From Rhizosaccharibacter radicis (lineage in GTDB: Bacteria > Pseudomonadota > Alphaproteobacteria > Acetobacterales > Acetobacteraceae), in contig JAMZEJ010000009.1 of assembly GCA_024508355.1 (NCBI GenBank), positions 62,001 to 126,000 on the forward strand: 64,000 nucleotides of DNA, given 5' to 3'. Made by a program: the position numbers and the translations under genes. Positions 8,122-16,820 of the stretch are shown here, piece after piece (position 1 is the first letter of the stretch; each line of letters begins with the position of its first letter). The notes beneath the pieces were generated by a model. That model saw only the letters and a list, made by a program, of their open reading frames with translations, searched no databases and was not told the DNA's origin.

Positions 8122-9642
8122 GTGGCCTCACAGGATCGGATCGCCAACGCCGCGCTGCGGGCCAAGATCATGCCGGCCGAGGATGCGGCGGCCTTGATCG
8201 GACCCGGCGCCGTGCTGGGCATGAGCGGCTTCACCGGCTCGGGCTACCCCAAGATGGTGCCCCAGGCGCTGGCCGGACGGATCGCCGAGGCCCATGCGCG
8301 CGGCGAGGCGTTCAAGGTCGACGTGCTGACGGGCGCGTCCACCGGCCCCGAACTGGACGGCGCGCTCGCCCGGGTGGACGGCATCCGCTTCCGGCTGCCC
8401 TACCAGGGCGATCCGATCCTGCGCGAGAAGATCAACACGGGGGCCGCCGACTATCTCGACATGCATCTGAGCCACGTGGCGCCCGGTGCGGACCAGGGGA
8501 TCTACGGCGCCGTCGACACGGCGGTGATCGAGCTGTCCTCCATCCGCGCCGACGGCACGCTGGTGCCGTCCTCCTCCGTGGGCAACAGCCTCACCTGGAT
8601 CAAGCGCGCCAGGCAGGTGATCCTGGAGGTCAACGAATGGCATTCCGCCGCCCTGGACGGGATGCACGACGTTTATGACGGCATCCGCCGGCCGCCGCAC
8701 GGCGAGCCGATCCCGCTCCTGCGCCCCGACGATCGCATCGGCGTGCCGCACCTGCTGTGCGACCCCGACCGCATCGCGGCCATCGTGCTGAGCGAGGCAC
8801 CGGACCGCAACGCGCCCTTCTCCGAGCCGGACGACACCGCCCGGGCGATCGCGGGCCACGTGCTCGAGTTCCTGCGCCACGAGGTGAAGCGCGGCCGGCT
8901 GCCGTCCTCGCTGCTGCCGCTGCAGTCCGGGGTGGGCAACGTCGCCAATGCGGTGCTGGCCGGGCTGCTGGACGGGCCGTTCGACAACATGACCTCCTTC
9001 ACGGAGGTGATCCAGGACGGGATGCTGGATCTGCTGGACAGCGGCAAGCTGCGCGTGGCCTCCGCCACGGCCTTCTCGCTCAGCCCTCGCGCCGCCGCCG
9101 ACATCAACGACCGGATGGAGCATTTCCGCTCCAAGATCATCCTGCGGCCGCAGGAAGTCTCCAACCATCCGGAACTGATCCGCCGGCTCGGCTGCATCAC
9201 CATGAACGGGCTGATCGAGGCCGACATCTTCGGCAACGTCAATTCCACGCAGATCATGGGTTCCCGCATCCAGAACGGCATCGGCGGCTCCGGCGACTTC
9301 ACCCGCAACGCCTTCCTGTCGATGTTCGTGACCCCGTCGGTCGCCAAGAAGGGCGCCATCTCCTCCATCGTGCCCCACGCGGCCCACGTGGATCACATCA
9401 CCCAGGACGTGCAGGTGATCGTCACCGAACGGGGACTGGCCGATCTGCGCGGCCTGTCGCCCAAGCAACGGGCGCCGGTGATCATCGAGAACTGTGCCCA
9501 CCCGGACTACAAGCCGGTGCTCCAGGACTACTTCCGGCGCGCCTGCCAGTCCTCCTACGGCATGCAGTCGCCCACCCTGCTGGACGAGGCGCTCGGCTTC
9601 CATGATCGCTTCGTGAAGCACGGGTCCATGCTCCCCCGCTGA
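8122..9642 (+). CDS. aarC: Succinyl-CoA:acetate CoA-transferase
   Basis: The 506-residue enzyme moves CoA from succinyl-CoA to acetate, giving acetyl-CoA and succinate. In acetic acid bacteria this replaces succinyl-CoA synthetase in a modified citric-acid cycle and gives acetic-acid resistance. The GTG at 8122 is chosen because AAGGAA lies 7 bases upstream and the product then begins like known AarC proteins (IANAALRAKIMPAEDAA, followed by SGFTGSGYPKMVP). The class I CoA-transferase features are present, including the catalytic glutamate region FTEVIQDG and the C-terminal GGSGDFTRNA and PHAAHVDHITQDV segments. Length equals the family norm of about 505. An acetyl-CoA hydrolase activity is the main alternative. 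It is flanked by two hybrid histidine kinases. Confidence 0.92.
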   Translation: MASQDRIANAALRAKIMPAEDAAALIGPGAVLGMSGFTGSGYPKMVPQALAGRIAEAHARGEAFKVDVLTGASTGPELDGALARVDGIRFRLPYQGDPILREKINTGAADYLDMHLSHVAPGADQGIYGAVDTAVIELSSIRADGTLVPSSSVGNSLTWIKRARQVILEVNEWHSAALDGMHDVYDGIRRPPHGEPIPLLRPDDRIGVPHLLCDPDRIAAIVLSEAPDRNAPFSEPDDTARAIAGHVLEFLRHEVKRGRLPSSLLPLQSGVGNVANAVLAGLLDGPFDNMTSFTEVIQDGMLDLLDSGKLRVASATAFSLSPRAAADINDRMEHFRSKIILRPQEVSNHPELIRRLGCITMNGLIEADIFGNVNSTQIMGSRIQNGIGGSGDFTRNAFLSMFVTPSVAKKGAISSIVPHAAHVDHITQDVQVIVTERGLADLRGLSPKQRAPVIIENCAHPDYKPVLQDYFRRACQSSYGMQSPTLLDEALGFHDRFVKHGSMLPR

Positions 9643-9647
9643 TCCGG

Positions 9648-9688
9648 CTCCATGTTCGAACAAGACCGCGTTTTGATCGAACATGGAG
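9648..9688 (+). terminator. Long near-perfect hairpin after aarC
   Basis: A 12-base perfect inverted repeat (9648-9659 with 9677-9688) is extended inward by CAAGAC pairing with GTTTTG across one A-A mismatch. This gives about 18 base pairs, including one G-U, around a 3-base CGC loop. It begins 6 bases after the aarC stop. There is no T-tract afterwards, so it may be a terminator, an RNA-stabilising 3' hairpin or an operator-like palindrome for the next gene. Confidence 0.6.
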
Positions 9689-9742
9689 GGGTGGCGCCTC
9701 TTGTTGACACGGCATGGCCGGATTTGTGATTGGGAAACGATC

Positions 9743-12700
9743 ATGTCCCTCCGCCAGACCCTCAACGTGTCGCTGACCTCCGAGCTGGAGAACTTCATCA
9801 GCGACCGGATCGAGGACGGCCAGTACGCCAACGCCGGCGACGTGGTGCGCACCGCCCTGAAGCTGCTGCGCGAGCGGGCGGAAGGGTGCGCCGCCGGCTG
9901 GCCGGTGGGCGGCGGGGAATGCGGGGCCCTGATCCGCGACCACGACTGGTCCCGGACCCCGCTCGGCCGCACGGAGGGCTGGTCGGCCGCCCTGCGGATC
10001 ACGGTGTCCAACATCGTGCATTCGCCGGTGCCAAAGGTGCTGATGTGGGGCGCCGACCACGTCATGCTCTACAACGACGCCTACCGCGCGATCGCCGGCG
10101 GCAACCATCCCCAGGCGCTCGGCGGCACCGTGCAGGCGGTCTGGCCCGAGATCTGGGACTTCAACCGCGACGCGCTGGAACGCGGTTTCCGCGGCGAGGT
10201 GATGTTCTTCCGCGACCGGCCCCTGACCCTTCTGCGCAACGGGCTGCCGGAAGAGGTGTTCTTTGACCTGTTCTTCACCCCCATCCACGAGGATGACGGC
10301 CATATCGGCGGGGTGATGTGCACGGTGATCGAGAACACCGAGAAGGTCCGGGCGGAACGACGGCTGACGGAACAGGAGGCCGATCTCCGCTCCATCACCG
10401 ACGCCATGCCGGTGCTGGTGTCGCTGCTGGACCGTGACTACCGCTACCGCTTCGCCAACCGGGCCTATGCCGAATGGTTCGGCCGGCCGATGGAAGACAT
10501 CATCGGCAGCCACGTGCGCGACCTCCTGGGCGCCGACGCGTTCGAGGAGCGGCGCAACGCCCTGGAGCGCGCCTTCGCCGGCGAGAGCGTCGCCGTCGAG
10601 ATGGCGATGCCGCATCCGGACGGCCCCCGTCGGGTGGAAACCCGCTACGTCCCGCGCCGCGACGCCGACGGCGCCGTGTCCGGCATCCATATCCTGGTGC
10701 TCGACGTGGAGGATCGCGCCCGCAGGGCCGAGGCCCTGGCCGTCAGCAACCGCCGGTTCCGCACCGCGATGGATGCCGTGCACGGCATCCTGTGGACCAA
10801 CAGCGCCGACGGACGGATGGTGGGCGAACAGCCCGGCTGGAGCGCCCTCACCGGCCAGACCCTCGCGGAATACCAGGATTTCGGCTGGGCCGCCGCCGTT
10901 CATCCCGACGACGCCCAGCCGACGATAGATGCCTGGAACGCGGCGGTGGCCGACAAGCGGATGTTCGTCTTCGAGCACCGCGTGCGTCATCGCAGCGGGC
11001 AATGGCGCTCCTTCGCCATCCGCGGGCTGCCGATGCTGGACGAGCGCGGCGAGATCACCGAATGGGTGGGCGTCCACACCGACATCACCCACCAGCGCGC
11101 CGCCGAGGGCGCCCTGCGCGAGCAGGCGGAAGCCCTGGCGCGCCAGGTCCGGCACCGCGAACGGGCGGAAGAACAGCTCCGCCAGCTCAACGAGACGCTG
11201 GAAGCCCGGGTCATCTCTGAGATCGAGGAACGGCGCCTCGCCGAAGCCAAGCTCGCCCAGGCCCAGAAGCTGGAAACGGTGGGCAAGCTCACCGGGGGCG
11301 TCGCGCACGACTTCAACAACCTGCTACAGGTGGTGTCGGGCAACCTGCAACTGCTCCGAAAGGACGTCGCTGGCCACGAACGCGCCGAACGACGGGTGGC
11401 GAACGCCCTGGCCGGGGTGTCGCGCGGCGCCAAGCTGGCCGCGCAGCTGCTGGCGTTCGGGCGTCGGCAGGCGCTGGAACCCAGGGTGGTCAACATCACC
11501 CGCCTGATCCACGGCATGGACGACATGCTCCGCCGGGCGATCGGCGAGGCGATCGAGGTCGAGACCGTGTTCAGCGGCGGCCTGTGGAACACCTTCATCG
11601 ACCCGGCGCAGATCGAGAACGCGCTGCTCAACCTCGCGATCAACGCGCGCGACGCGATGAACGGCTCCGGGCGGCTGACCATCGAGCTGAGCAACGCCTC
11701 GCTCGACGAGAGCTACACGAGCGTCCACGACGACCTGAAGCCCGGCCAGTACGTCATGATGGCGGTGACCGATACCGGCAGCGGCATGACGCCCGAGATC
11801 GTGTCCAGGGTGTTCGAGCCTTTCTTCTCCACCAAGCCGGAGGGCAAGGGGTCCGGCCTCGGCCTGAGCATGGTGTACGGCTTCGTCAAGCAGTCCGGCG
11901 GCCATGTCGCCATCTACTCCGAACCCGGACATGGCACGACCATCCGGCTCTACCTCCCCCGGGCCACGGCAACGGAGGATGTCGCGGTGCCGGTGGATAC
12001 CGGGCCGGTGGTGGGCGGTACCGAGACCGTGCTGGTGGTGGAGGACGACGCGGAGGTCCGCGGCACGGTGGTGGAAATGCTGTCCGATCTCGGCTACCGC
12101 GTGCTCAAGGCGGTGGACGCGGTCTCGGCGCTCAGCGTCGTCGAGAGCGGCATCCCGATCGACCTGCTGTTCACCGACGTGGTGATGCCCGGCACGCTCA
12201 AGAGCCCGGAGCTCGCCCGCAAGGCGCGGGAACGGCTGCCCGGCATCGCCGTGCTGTTCACCTCCGGCTACACCCAGAACGCCATCGTCCATGGCGGCCG
12301 GCTCGATGCCGGGGTCGAGCTGCTCAGCAAGCCCTATACCCGCGAGGCGCTGGCCCGGAGGATCCGCCACGTGCTGGCGAACCGGGCTCAACAACAACTG
12401 GCTCGCGGGCGGCAGCCGCTGGCCGAGGGCGGAACCGGCCCGGCGGCGAACCCCGGCAGCCTGACCGGACCCTTCGCGAGCGGGGAGGAACGCCTGCCCG
12501 TCGCGCCGGCCGCCGGTCACGCCGGCGAGGCGCGTCCCGGCGCCGACCCGGATCTGGCCGGGAGCGCCGACGAGGCGCTCCGGCCGCTTGCCTTCCGCCC
12601 ACCCCCGCCGCCGGCGCTGGCCACCGTGCTGCTGGTGGAGGACGATTCGCTGATCCGTCTCAGCACCGCCGATATCCTGCGCGACGGGGGCTACGAGGTG

Positions 12701-13003
12701 CGGGAGGCCGAAAGCGCCGACGAGGCGCTGGACTGGCTGCGGAACGGCACGGCCGACGTGCTGGTGACCGATCTCAACCTGCCCGGCACCTCGGGCGACA
12801 CCCTTGCCGCGCGCGTTCGCGCCATGCGGCCCGCCACCGGGGTGGTGTTCGCCACCGGCGATGCCGGAAGCATCACCAGGCCGACGGACGGCGCCCGGGT
12901 GCTGAACAAGCCGTTCTCGCCGGAAGAACTTCTGGACGCCGTGGCGGGCGTCTGCCCCGCCGCCGCCCACGCCCGCCGCCTGAGCGATGCCGTAGGCGAC
13001 TAG
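9743..13003 (+). CDS. Hybrid histidine kinase with N-terminal ParD-like RHH domain
   Basis: The 1086-residue protein opens with about 48 residues typical of ParD-family antitoxins (RQTLNVSLTSELENFI, then GQYANAGDVVRTALKLLRER), a ribbon-helix-helix DNA-binding and dimerisation fold. It continues with three PAS-like domains (about 60-200, 215-325 and 335-455) and a helical stretch (455-505). Then come HisKA (GGVAHDFNN, His522), HATPase (NLAINARDAM, DTGSGM, GKGSGLGLS), receiver 1 (Asp812 in LLFTDVVMPG), a Gly/Pro-rich linker and receiver 2 (Asp1010 in VLVTDLNLPG). The ATG at 9743 has GGGA 7 bases upstream; an earlier in-frame ATG at 9683 falls inside the hairpin. TTGACA at 9704-9709 is a possible -35. 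No partner toxin gene is adjacent. The kinase core resembles that of the LOV kinase upstream of aarC. Confidence 0.9.
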   Translation: MSLRQTLNVSLTSELENFISDRIEDGQYANAGDVVRTALKLLRERAEGCAAGWPVGGGECGALIRDHDWSRTPLGRTEGWSAALRITVSNIVHSPVPKVLMWGADHVMLYNDAYRAIAGGNHPQALGGTVQAVWPEIWDFNRDALERGFRGEVMFFRDRPLTLLRNGLPEEVFFDLFFTPIHEDDGHIGGVMCTVIENTEKVRAERRLTEQEADLRSITDAMPVLVSLLDRDYRYRFANRAYAEWFGRPMEDIIGSHVRDLLGADAFEERRNALERAFAGESVAVEMAMPHPDGPRRVETRYVPRRDADGAVSGIHILVLDVEDRARRAEALAVSNRRFRTAMDAVHGILWTNSADGRMVGEQPGWSALTGQTLAEYQDFGWAAAVHPDDAQPTIDAWNAAVADKRMFVFEHRVRHRSGQWRSFAIRGLPMLDERGEITEWVGVHTDITHQRAAEGALREQAEALARQVRHRERAEEQLRQLNETLEARVISEIEERRLAEAKLAQAQKLETVGKLTGGVAHDFNNLLQVVSGNLQLLRKDVAGHERAERRVANALAGVSRGAKLAAQLLAFGRRQALEPRVVNITRLIHGMDDMLRRAIGEAIEVETVFSGGLWNTFIDPAQIENALLNLAINARDAMNGSGRLTIELSNASLDESYTSVHDDLKPGQYVMMAVTDTGSGMTPEIVSRVFEPFFSTKPEGKGSGLGLSMVYGFVKQSGGHVAIYSEPGHGTTIRLYLPRATATEDVAVPVDTGPVVGGTETVLVVEDDAEVRGTVVEMLSDLGYRVLKAVDAVSALSVVESGIPIDLLFTDVVMPGTLKSPELARKARERLPGIAVLFTSGYTQNAIVHGGRLDAGVELLSKPYTREALARRIRHVLANRAQQQLARGRQPLAEGGTGPAANPGSLTGPFASGEERLPVAPAAGHAGEARPGADPDLAGSADEALRPLAFRPPPPPALATVLLVEDDSLIRLSTADILRDGGYEVREAESADEALDWLRNGTADVLVTDLNLPGTSGDTLAARVRAMRPATGVVFATGDAGSITRPTDGARVLNKPFSPEELLDAVAGVCPAAAHARRLSDAVGD

Positions 13004-13198
13004 CCCACGGCGGTCTGGTCATTGCAAATGCCGCCCGGGAGGTTCATTCCTCCGGCACGGCTTCTTTTCGGCCGGGGCAACCGAGTTCTTCGTCTGGCAC
13101 AGCTTCCGAGCCTGACACACGTCGATTTCCGTTCTCTCAATCGAAGAGCGTAACGACCCTCATCCTGGGGATCGTCCAGCCCTGCAAGGAGACACGCG
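13004..13198 (+). promoter_or_regulatory. Leader of the cold-shock gene
   Basis: The 195 bases before the cold-shock gene should hold its promoter and a 5' untranslated leader of the type that folds differently in the cold. TCGATT at 13122-13127 can pair with AATCGA at 13139-13144, and a strong AAGGAG ribosome-binding site lies at 13186-13191. No precise promoter could be fixed. Confidence 0.4.
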
Positions 13199-13408
13199 AT
13201 GTCGACCGGCACCGTGAAATGGTTCAACGCCCAGAAGGGCTACGGCTTCATCCAGCCCGACGACGGCTCCAAGGACGTGTTCGTCCATATCAGCGCGGTG
13301 GAGCGCGCCGGGATGTCCGGCCTGAACGACGGCCAGAAGCTCAGCTACCAGCTCGAGTCCGGCCAGGGGGGCAAGGTCTCGGCCGTGGACCTCAAGGCGG
13401 CCGACTGA
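13199..13408 (+). CDS. cspA: Cold-shock protein, CspA family
   Basis: The 69-residue protein is a single cold-shock domain, a small cytoplasmic beta-barrel that binds single-stranded nucleic acid and acts as an RNA chaperone. RNP1 is KGYGFIQP and RNP2 is VFVHI, with the conserved start [14 protein letters not shown] lies 7 bases before the ATG. Length matches the family (65-75). Several paralogues usually exist per genome, so cold induction is not guaranteed. Confidence 0.94.
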   Translation: MSTGTVKWFNAQKGYGFIQPDDGSKDVFVHISAVERAGMSGLNDGQKLSYQLESGQGGKVSAVDLKAAD

Positions 13409-13446
13409 CCAGCCGCGGGGGATCTCCGGGGGTTCCCCGCACCGGT

Positions 13447-13474
13447 CCCCGGGGCCCGGCCACCGGGCCCGGGG
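13447..13474 (+). terminator. Hairpin terminator of the cold-shock gene
   Basis: A GC stem of 12 pairs (13447-13459 with 13463-13474, one bulged G) around a CCA loop, followed by CTTCCT, lies 38 bases past the stop. Confidence 0.6.
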
Positions 13475-13588
13475 CTTCCTCCCGCTCGCCTTCCGACGAC
13501 GCATTTCGGATCCGCACGGCCGGCATGAAAACCGGACGGCCTTCCGCCGTTGCTGTTGCGAGTTCATCCCCTCCAGCGAGCCGACACC

Positions 13589-13792
13589 ATGCCCTTCAAG
13601 CCCAACTACAACTTCCAGCGCCTCGAACGCACCCGCGCCAAGGAAGCCAAGAAGGAAGAGAAACTGCGCCTGCGCCGCGAGCAAGCGCAGCAGCGGGCGA
13701 CCGAAACGTCCACCGAAGACGGTGCCGGGTCTTCCGCCGCCGGGCAGGACGAGCCTCTGCCGGGCGCCGCGTCGCCGGAAACGGAGCGTTGA
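13589..13792 (+). CDS. Small basic coiled-coil-like protein
   Basis: The 67-residue protein begins FKPNYNFQRLERTRAKEAKK and continues with a Lys/Arg/Glu-rich helical stretch, then a Ser/Ala/Gly-rich acidic tail. The N-terminal pattern recurs in small uncharacterised alphaproteobacterial proteins; its function is unknown to me. The ATG at 13589 is preferred because it begins the conserved part. The next small gene starts 10 bases after its stop, suggesting co-transcription. Confidence 0.6.
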   Translation: MPFKPNYNFQRLERTRAKEAKKEEKLRLRREQAQQRATETSTEDGAGSSAAGQDEPLPGAASPETER

Positions 13793-13802
13793 GCGGGTGG
13801 CG

Positions 13803-14066
13803 ATGAAGAGCCGGCAGGCCAGCAGCTTCGTGATGTTCGACGTGATCTACGAGGATGGCAGCCGCTCGTCGAACCGCCGGGTCCCGACCAGCGCCCTGGG
13901 CGGACTGGACGGCGACGATGCCGCCCGGCCGATCCTGGAAGCCCAGGATGCCGAGATCGCGCAGGCGTCCGGCCGGCCGCGCCACGCCATCCGGTCGCTG
14001 AGCCGGACGCCGCCGCGCCCGGTGGAGGAGGACCCCAAGGGCGCGCGCAAGAAGCCGCGCGCCTGA
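13803..14066 (+). CDS. Small conserved hypothetical protein
   Basis: The 87-residue protein starts at the ATG at 13803, 10 bases after the preceding small gene. Its first half looks folded (SFVMFDVIYEDGSRSSNRRV), while the C-terminus is Arg/Pro/Lys-rich. I do not recognise a family. Its position after the cold-shock gene and the basic small protein suggests a two-gene unit of unknown, possibly nucleic-acid-related, role; that is inference. Confidence 0.55.
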   Translation: MKSRQASSFVMFDVIYEDGSRSSNRRVPTSALGGLDGDDAARPILEAQDAEIAQASGRPRHAIRSLSRTPPRPVEEDPKGARKKPRA

Positions 14067-14090
14067 GCCTGCCTCACGCCGCACCCGGCT

Positions 14091-14121
14091 CCCCGCCCTT
14101 CCGCCGGGACGGCGGCAGGGC
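14091..14121. terminator. Shared hairpin between convergent genes
   Basis: CCGCCC-TT-CCGCC (14091-14103) pairs with GGCGG-CA-GGGCGG (14109-14121) around a 5-base loop. It lies between a plus-strand gene ending at 14066 and a minus-strand gene ending at 14131, so it could serve both. Confidence 0.55.
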
Positions 14122-14130
14122 GGGCGGCCG

Positions 14131-16710
14131 CTAGGCCGCCGCTTCCTCTTCCGCCGCCGGATCCACCAGATCGAAGAAGGGCTGGCGGTCCACGGTGAAA
14201 TGCTTGGAATAGAACGGGTCCCGCCGGTATTGCGGATCGAGGCCCCAGCGCTCCTGCATGGTGCGCGTTTCGGCGTAGAAGCGCGCCTCGTGCTCGGGCC
14301 GGTCGTCGCTGCCGCGCGACAGGCTTTCATGGTGATAGGCGGTGAATTCCGCGCACCACACGATGCGGTAGCCCTTGCTCCTGATCTTCAGGCACAGATC
14401 GACGTCGTTGTAGGCGACCTTCAGGTGCTCTTCGTCGAAGCCCCCCACGGCGCGGAACACGTCGGCCCGCAGCAGCATCCCGGCGGCCGTGACCGCCGTC
14501 ACCTCGTGGCTCAGCAACGCCCGGCCGATATAGCCGTAGTCGGTGAGCGGCGCCCCGCGATGCACGTGTGCCGCCACGCCCGCCGGTCCCACCACCACGC
14601 CCGCATGCTGGATGGTGTCGTTGGGATACAGGAACTTGCCGCCCACCGCCGCGATGTCCGGGGCCGACAGCGCCTCGCCCACGATGGTCTTCAGCCATTT
14701 CGGATCGCTCACGAACACGTCGTTGTTCATGAAGAAGAAGAAGTCGGCCGGGTTGTCCCGGCAGGCGAGGTTGTTCAGCCGCGAATAGTTGAACTCCTCC
14801 TCGACCGTCAGCACCCGCACGTTGGGCAGCTTCTCGGCCCGGCGGCAGAACGCTTCCGCCTCCTTGGTGATCGACCAGTTGTTCACCAGCACCACGTCGA
14901 GCTTCTTGTAGTCGGTGTTGGCCAGCAGCGTGTTCAGGCACTGCTCGGTGGTCTCGACCTGGTCCTTGAACGGGATGATCACCGAAACGCTCGGCTGCTT
15001 CCGGTTCAGCCACTCGATCCCGTAGAGCGTCAGGCCGCGGATGGAGGAGACCTTCGCCTTGACGCCCCGGCGGGTCAGATGGTCGCCCACGCACCGCACG
15101 CCGGCGTCGATCGCGTAGGTCTTGTTGCCGATGTTGACCGCGGTGGAATTCGGCGTCTTGCGCCAGTGATATAGCACTTCCGGGACGTGGTGGATGTCGG
15201 ACGGCGCGATCTCCTCCACCAGCCGCAGGATCAGGTCGTGGTCCTGCGCGCCGTCATAATCGGTCCGCAGCGGCCCCACCTTGCGCAGCAGCGAGGCTTC
15301 AACGAACAACAGGTGGCAGATATAGTTGCAGCCCAGCAGATAGCGGTAGTTGTAGTCGGGCTTCAGGTTGGGCTCCAGGTAGTAGCCGGCCTGGTCGATC
15401 TTGTCCTCGTCCGAGTACAGCATGCGCGCGCCGGTATCCTGCGCCGCGTTCACCATCATCTCGATCGCGACGTCCACCAGCAGGTCGTCATGGTCGAAGA
15501 AGGCGACATACTCGCCCTTCACCGCCTCCAGGCCGGCATTGGTCGCCCCACTGATGCCCCGGTTCTTCTTGAGCGTCACGGCGCGGATGCGCGGATCCTG
15601 TTCGCAATACTTGCGGATGCGCTCAGCGATCTCGGGCGACTTGGCGCCGTCATCGACGATGATCAGTTCCCAGTTCGCGTAGGTCTGGGACAGCACCGAA
15701 TCCACGGCCGCCGTGAAGTCCGACATCATCGGCTTGTAGGTGGGCACCAGGATGCTCACCAGCGGCTGCTTCGCGTCGGGCTTCTCGATCGCCCGCTTCG
15801 CCCGCTCGGTCGAGACCCGGGCGCGGAGCCGGTCGTAGTAGCGGCGCGCCCAGCGGTCATAGTCGCCCAGATTGTAGGACGGCTTGGGCATCACGTTGCC
15901 CATGTCGTTGCGCAGCTTGCTGATCTCGCCGTAGAGCCGTTCCACCCGGGCGTTGATCTCGATCAGGCTCGCTTCCAGCGCGTCGTCCACCAGGGTGGTG
16001 GTGAGGGGCGAGCCGCTCAGCTCCACGTCGTCCGGCGTGACGATGAAGCGGAAGGTGCGCTGTCCGCCCTGCCGGAAGCTCTTGGGCAGGATGATCTCGA
16101 AGCCGCAGTTCGGATCGCCTCCCAGGGCCGCCGCCACGTCGCCGCGATAGCGGTTGGCCCGCACCTGCGCCACCCGGAGCCCTTCGGACGTCACCAGCAC
16201 CTGGCAGTTGCCCAGGCGCTCGCCGGTATGGGGATCGACCTTCTGCACCCAGCCGCGGAGGGCGCCCTGCTTCATGCCGTCGATGAAGCTCTGGAACTCG
16301 AAGGTGCGCTCGAGGGTGAACTCGATCCCGTCCCGCAGGTCGGACGAGTCGCCGTTCACGATGAAGGGCAGGATCATCCGGTTCGCGAAGCGGAAGCTGA
16401 GCTGGTGCGGCTGGCCGTCGATGAAACCGACCGGGATCGGGAAGCGGAAACCCAGCAGGCCCGTCGGGTGATTGAAGGCCTGCTGCACGTCCTCGCGCAG
16501 GATGTCGCACACCACCGTGCCGACTTCCTGCTTGTCGATCAGCACGTGCAGCGTCACCGGCTCCAGCGGCGCGGCACGATCATAGGCCCATCCGGTGGCG
16601 AAGGCCCCGTCGCAGGAATCGAAATAGCCGAAGAAGTCCGGCGGCTGCTGGCGCCGCAGCAATCCTTGCTGCGCCGGAACGACGCGGTGGGCCACGCGGG
16701 TTTCGCTCAT
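14131..16710 (-). CDS. Two-domain family 2 glycosyltransferase
   Basis: The protein has about 859 residues and contains two GT-A glycosyltransferase domains. The first starts at VSILVPTYKP with DDG and a FFDHDD metal-binding motif. The second starts at VSVIIPFKDQ with FFFMNNDVFV and a C-terminal GGFDEEHLKVAYNDVDLCLK segment. A roughly 290-residue N-terminal region (GYFDSCDGAFATGWAYD) resembles beta-rich glycan-associated domains, followed by a helical stretch. Such enzymes build surface polysaccharide from nucleotide sugars. Two starts are plausible: ATG 16710, preceded by AGGACAGG and preferred, and ATG 16731. It lies 110 bases downstream of hpnG on the same strand, so it may be read from the hopanoid operon, but a role in hopanoid glycosylation is not shown. 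Confidence 0.85.
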   Translation of the reverse strand: MSETRVAHRVVPAQQGLLRRQQPPDFFGYFDSCDGAFATGWAYDRAAPLEPVTLHVLIDKQEVGTVVCDILREDVQQAFNHPTGLLGFRFPIPVGFIDGQPHQLSFRFANRMILPFIVNGDSSDLRDGIEFTLERTFEFQSFIDGMKQGALRGWVQKVDPHTGERLGNCQVLVTSEGLRVAQVRANRYRGDVAAALGGDPNCGFEIILPKSFRQGGQRTFRFIVTPDDVELSGSPLTTTLVDDALEASLIEINARVERLYGEISKLRNDMGNVMPKPSYNLGDYDRWARRYYDRLRARVSTERAKRAIEKPDAKQPLVSILVPTYKPMMSDFTAAVDSVLSQTYANWELIIVDDGAKSPEIAERIRKYCEQDPRIRAVTLKKNRGISGATNAGLEAVKGEYVAFFDHDDLLVDVAIEMMVNAAQDTGARMLYSDEDKIDQAGYYLEPNLKPDYNYRYLLGCNYICHLLFVEASLLRKVGPLRTDYDGAQDHDLILRLVEEIAPSDIHHVPEVLYHWRKTPNSTAVNIGNKTYAIDAGVRCVGDHLTRRGVKAKVSSIRGLTLYGIEWLNRKQPSVSVIIPFKDQVETTEQCLNTLLANTDYKKLDVVLVNNWSITKEAEAFCRRAEKLPNVRVLTVEEEFNYSRLNNLACRDNPADFFFFMNNDVFVSDPKWLKTIVGEALSAPDIAAVGGKFLYPNDTIQHAGVVVGPAGVAAHVHRGAPLTDYGYIGRALLSHEVTAVTAAGMLLRADVFRAVGGFDEEHLKVAYNDVDLCLKIRSKGYRIVWCAEFTAYHHESLSRGSDDRPEHEARFYAETRTMQERWGLDPQYRRDPFYSKHFTVDRQPFFDLVDPAAEEEAAA

Positions 16711-16820
16711 CAACAACCTGTCCTGCGCCATAACTCGATTCGGTTCATGGCACAGTTGAAGCGTCCGCGCATCCACATCGCCGTCGTTCCGGGCCTCGAC
16801 GCCGTCGTTCCGGCCCCGGA

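Noticed and set aside
9743-9900. A free-standing ParD antitoxin with ParE toxin
   Set aside because: The ParD-like part continues without a stop into the kinase, and no toxin-like gene lies on either side.
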